From Verrucomicrobiales bacterium (GTDB taxonomy: Bacteria; Verrucomicrobiota; Verrucomicrobiia; Limisphaerales; SXQI01), in NCBI GenBank assembly GCA_005793025.1, contig SXQI01000010.1, forward strand, positions 1 through 7,592: 7,592 bases of DNA, in the 5' to 3' direction. A model generated the notes under the pieces. That model did no database searches, was not told where the DNA came from, and saw only the letters and a program-made list of their open reading frames with translations. Below are positions 6,240-7,592 of this stretch, piece after piece. Made by a program: the position numbers and the translations under genes. The stretch's first letter is position 1. The number at the start of each line of letters is the position of its first letter.

Positions 6240-7592
6240 ACAGGTCGAGGCGTGCTTGGAGAAAGACCCAGAGACTGATGAGGATAGCGAGGATGATGGA
6301 GTGCAAGAATACGAAGCGAAGGATGTTGCCTTCCTGCCCGTAGGCATTAGTTGCTGTGGAGGCGACCACGATGGATTGGGCGTCGATCATTTTTCCCATG
6401 ACACCTCCGGAACTGTTGGCAGCGGCCATAAGAACCGGGCTAACCCCAGTTTGTTGGGCGGTGATCGTTTGGAGGTTTCCAAAGAGGACATTCGAGGCTG
6501 TGTCAGAACCGGTCAATGCAACTCCGAGCCAACCGAGCATGGTTCCGAAAAATGGGTAATACCAACCCGTTCGAGCGAGTGCGAGGCCGAGTGTGGCATC
6601 CGCCCCAGAGTACTTGGTCACGTAACCTAGTGCCAGCATTGCGGCGATGGTGAGGATGGAATGGCGGATGCGATAAATGGTGCCGAGATAGATGCGGGCG
6701 AGTTGGAGGGGTGTGAAACCAAGTAGGGTTCCGACAATCACTGAAGCGAGGAAGACGCCAGAGCCAGTGGCTGAAATGGGGTTGATCTGGAAGATGGCTT
6801 TCTCGGCTTTAGGGATCGTCACGACAGGAGCGGTGCGAAGAATGGACTCGTGTAAGACGGGAACGGGCACCGACCATGCACCGAGCTTGTTTAAAGTGTT
6901 TTTAACATTCGGAATTCCCCACAAGAATACGATGAGGCATAGGACGCACCAAGGCATGTAAGCAGAACGGATTTGTGGAGGACTAAGGACGGTTCGTGGA
7001 ACTGTGCTGGATCGTCGGAATCTGAGGAACAGAAGGACGGCGGCGGTTGATGCCAATGCGGCAAAGATGTCCACAAGCCAAGGTCCGTGGTAATTCGAAA
7101 CCGCAAACTGAACGATGCCGAAGACGAACCCCGCAAGGAGGGCGACACCCCAAGTTTCACGTAGTCCGCGCCAGCCAGAATGAGCCCAGATAACCCAACC
7201 TGGAATGATTAACGAAAAGACCGGCAACTGACGCCCCACCATCTTTGAAAGGTGGTAGATGTCTAGGTCTGTGACCGCGTTTAAAGCGATGATGGGGGTT
7301 CCGATTGACCCGAAGGCGACAGGTGCTGTGTTCGCAATCAGCGAAAGCCCCGAGGCGTGCAAGGGGGAGAACCCAAGCCGGATCAGGATCGCGGCGGTGA
7401 TGGCGACAGGAGCACCGAAACCAGCCGCGCCTTCGAAGAAAGCACCGAAACAGAACGCGACAAGAATGAGTTGGATTCGGGGGTCAGGAGCGAGATGGGC
7501 GAGATGTTGACGGAAGAGATCAAATCGGCCCGAAACAACGGTGAGTTGATAGAGAAAAAGGAGGTTTAGAATGATCCACGCGATGGGGAATA
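6217..7592 (-). CDS. lctP: L-lactate permease family transporter (LctP/LldP), N-terminus outside window
   Basis: The minus strand is open from the right edge to a TGA at 6217-6219, giving 457 residues of a polytopic inner-membrane protein. Family hallmarks are intact: EGAAGFGAPVAIT (7396-7434), SLIANTAPVAFGSIGTP (7294-7344), LTGSDTASNVLFGNLQ (6469-6516) and ANSSGGVMGKMIDAQS (within 6361-6423). These identify the LctP family of proton-coupled L-lactate (also D-lactate or glycolate) importers, usually 520-570 residues. About 80-100 N-terminal residues and the promoter are therefore missing here. A TTG near 7360 is internal: family sequence continues upstream of it, for example LYQLTVVSGRFDLF near 7516-7554. 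The precise carboxylate cannot be fixed. No lactate dehydrogenase (lldD, lutABC) or lldR-like regulator is in view, but these could lie to the right. The 3' end runs 23 bases into the convergent membrane-protein gene. Confidence 0.95.
   Translation of the reverse strand, partial: FPIAWIILNLLFLYQLTVVSGRFDLFRQHLAHLAPDPRIQLILVAFCFGAFFEGAAGFGAPVAITAAILIRLGFSPLHASGLSLIANTAPVAFGSIGTPIIALNAVTDLDIYHLSKMVGRQLPVFSLIIPGWVIWAHSGWRGLRETWGVALLAGFVFGIVQFAVSNYHGPWLVDIFAALASTAAVLLFLRFRRSSTVPRTVLSPPQIRSAYMPWCVLCLIVFLWGIPNVKNTLNKLGAWSVPVPVLHESILRTAPVVTIPKAEKAIFQINPISATGSGVFLASVIVGTLLGFTPLQLARIYLGTIYRIRHSILTIAAMLALGYVTKYSGADATLGLALARTGWYYPFFGTMLGWLGVALTGSDTASNVLFGNLQTITAQQTGVSPVLMAAANSSGGVMGKMIDAQSIVVASTATNAYGQEGNILRFVFLHSIILAILISLWVFLQARLDLFKWMVLP

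Noticed and set aside
6211..6630. Plus-strand open frame of 139 codons at the 3' end of the permease
   Set aside because: It is antisense to conserved permease motifs, the predicted peptide has no family features, and no ribosome binding site of note precedes it.

Overview
The window looks like ordinary bacterial chromosome from a Gram-negative-type lineage. I infer Verrucomicrobiota or another member of the PVC group, at moderate confidence. The best clue is the gene at 4371-5039, which pairs a type IV pilin-like leader with a C-terminal H-X9-DG motif, an architecture expanded in Verrucomicrobia, Lentisphaerae and Planctomycetes. Base composition is moderate and starts are often not preceded by a strong Shine-Dalgarno sequence, which fits but does not prove this. 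I see no mobile element, CRISPR array, phage gene or integration scar.

Layout, left to right. A truncated tRNA gene (probably tRNA-Arg, minus strand) sits at the left edge. A DUF2975-type membrane protein gene follows at 202-650 and carries one frameshift near base 255. Next come the two-G-domain ribosome-assembly GTPase gene der (732-2288), a ROK-family sugar kinase (2386-3369) and a Ppx/GppA-type phosphatase (3384-4343). After these are an H-X9-DG pseudopilin-like protein (4371-5039), an exported helical protein of unknown role (5102-5662) and a four-helix membrane protein of unknown role (5670-6239). A lactate-permease-type transporter on the minus strand (6217 to beyond the right edge) converges on this series and overlaps its last gene by 23 bases.

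The plus-strand genes from der to 6239 are closely packed and could be read as one or two transcripts. The ROK kinase reading frame ends inside the ATG(A) of an alternative phosphatase start. The pilin-like gene ends in a similar ATGA. The last two genes are 7 bases apart. The kinase and phosphatase could both touch phosphate or polyphosphate metabolism, but their adjacency is the only local evidence. Nothing here amounts to a clear new multi-gene system. The points most worth a second look are the frameshifted DUF2975 gene, the enlarged Der protein, the exported/membrane pair at 5102-6239 and the convergent 3' overlap.
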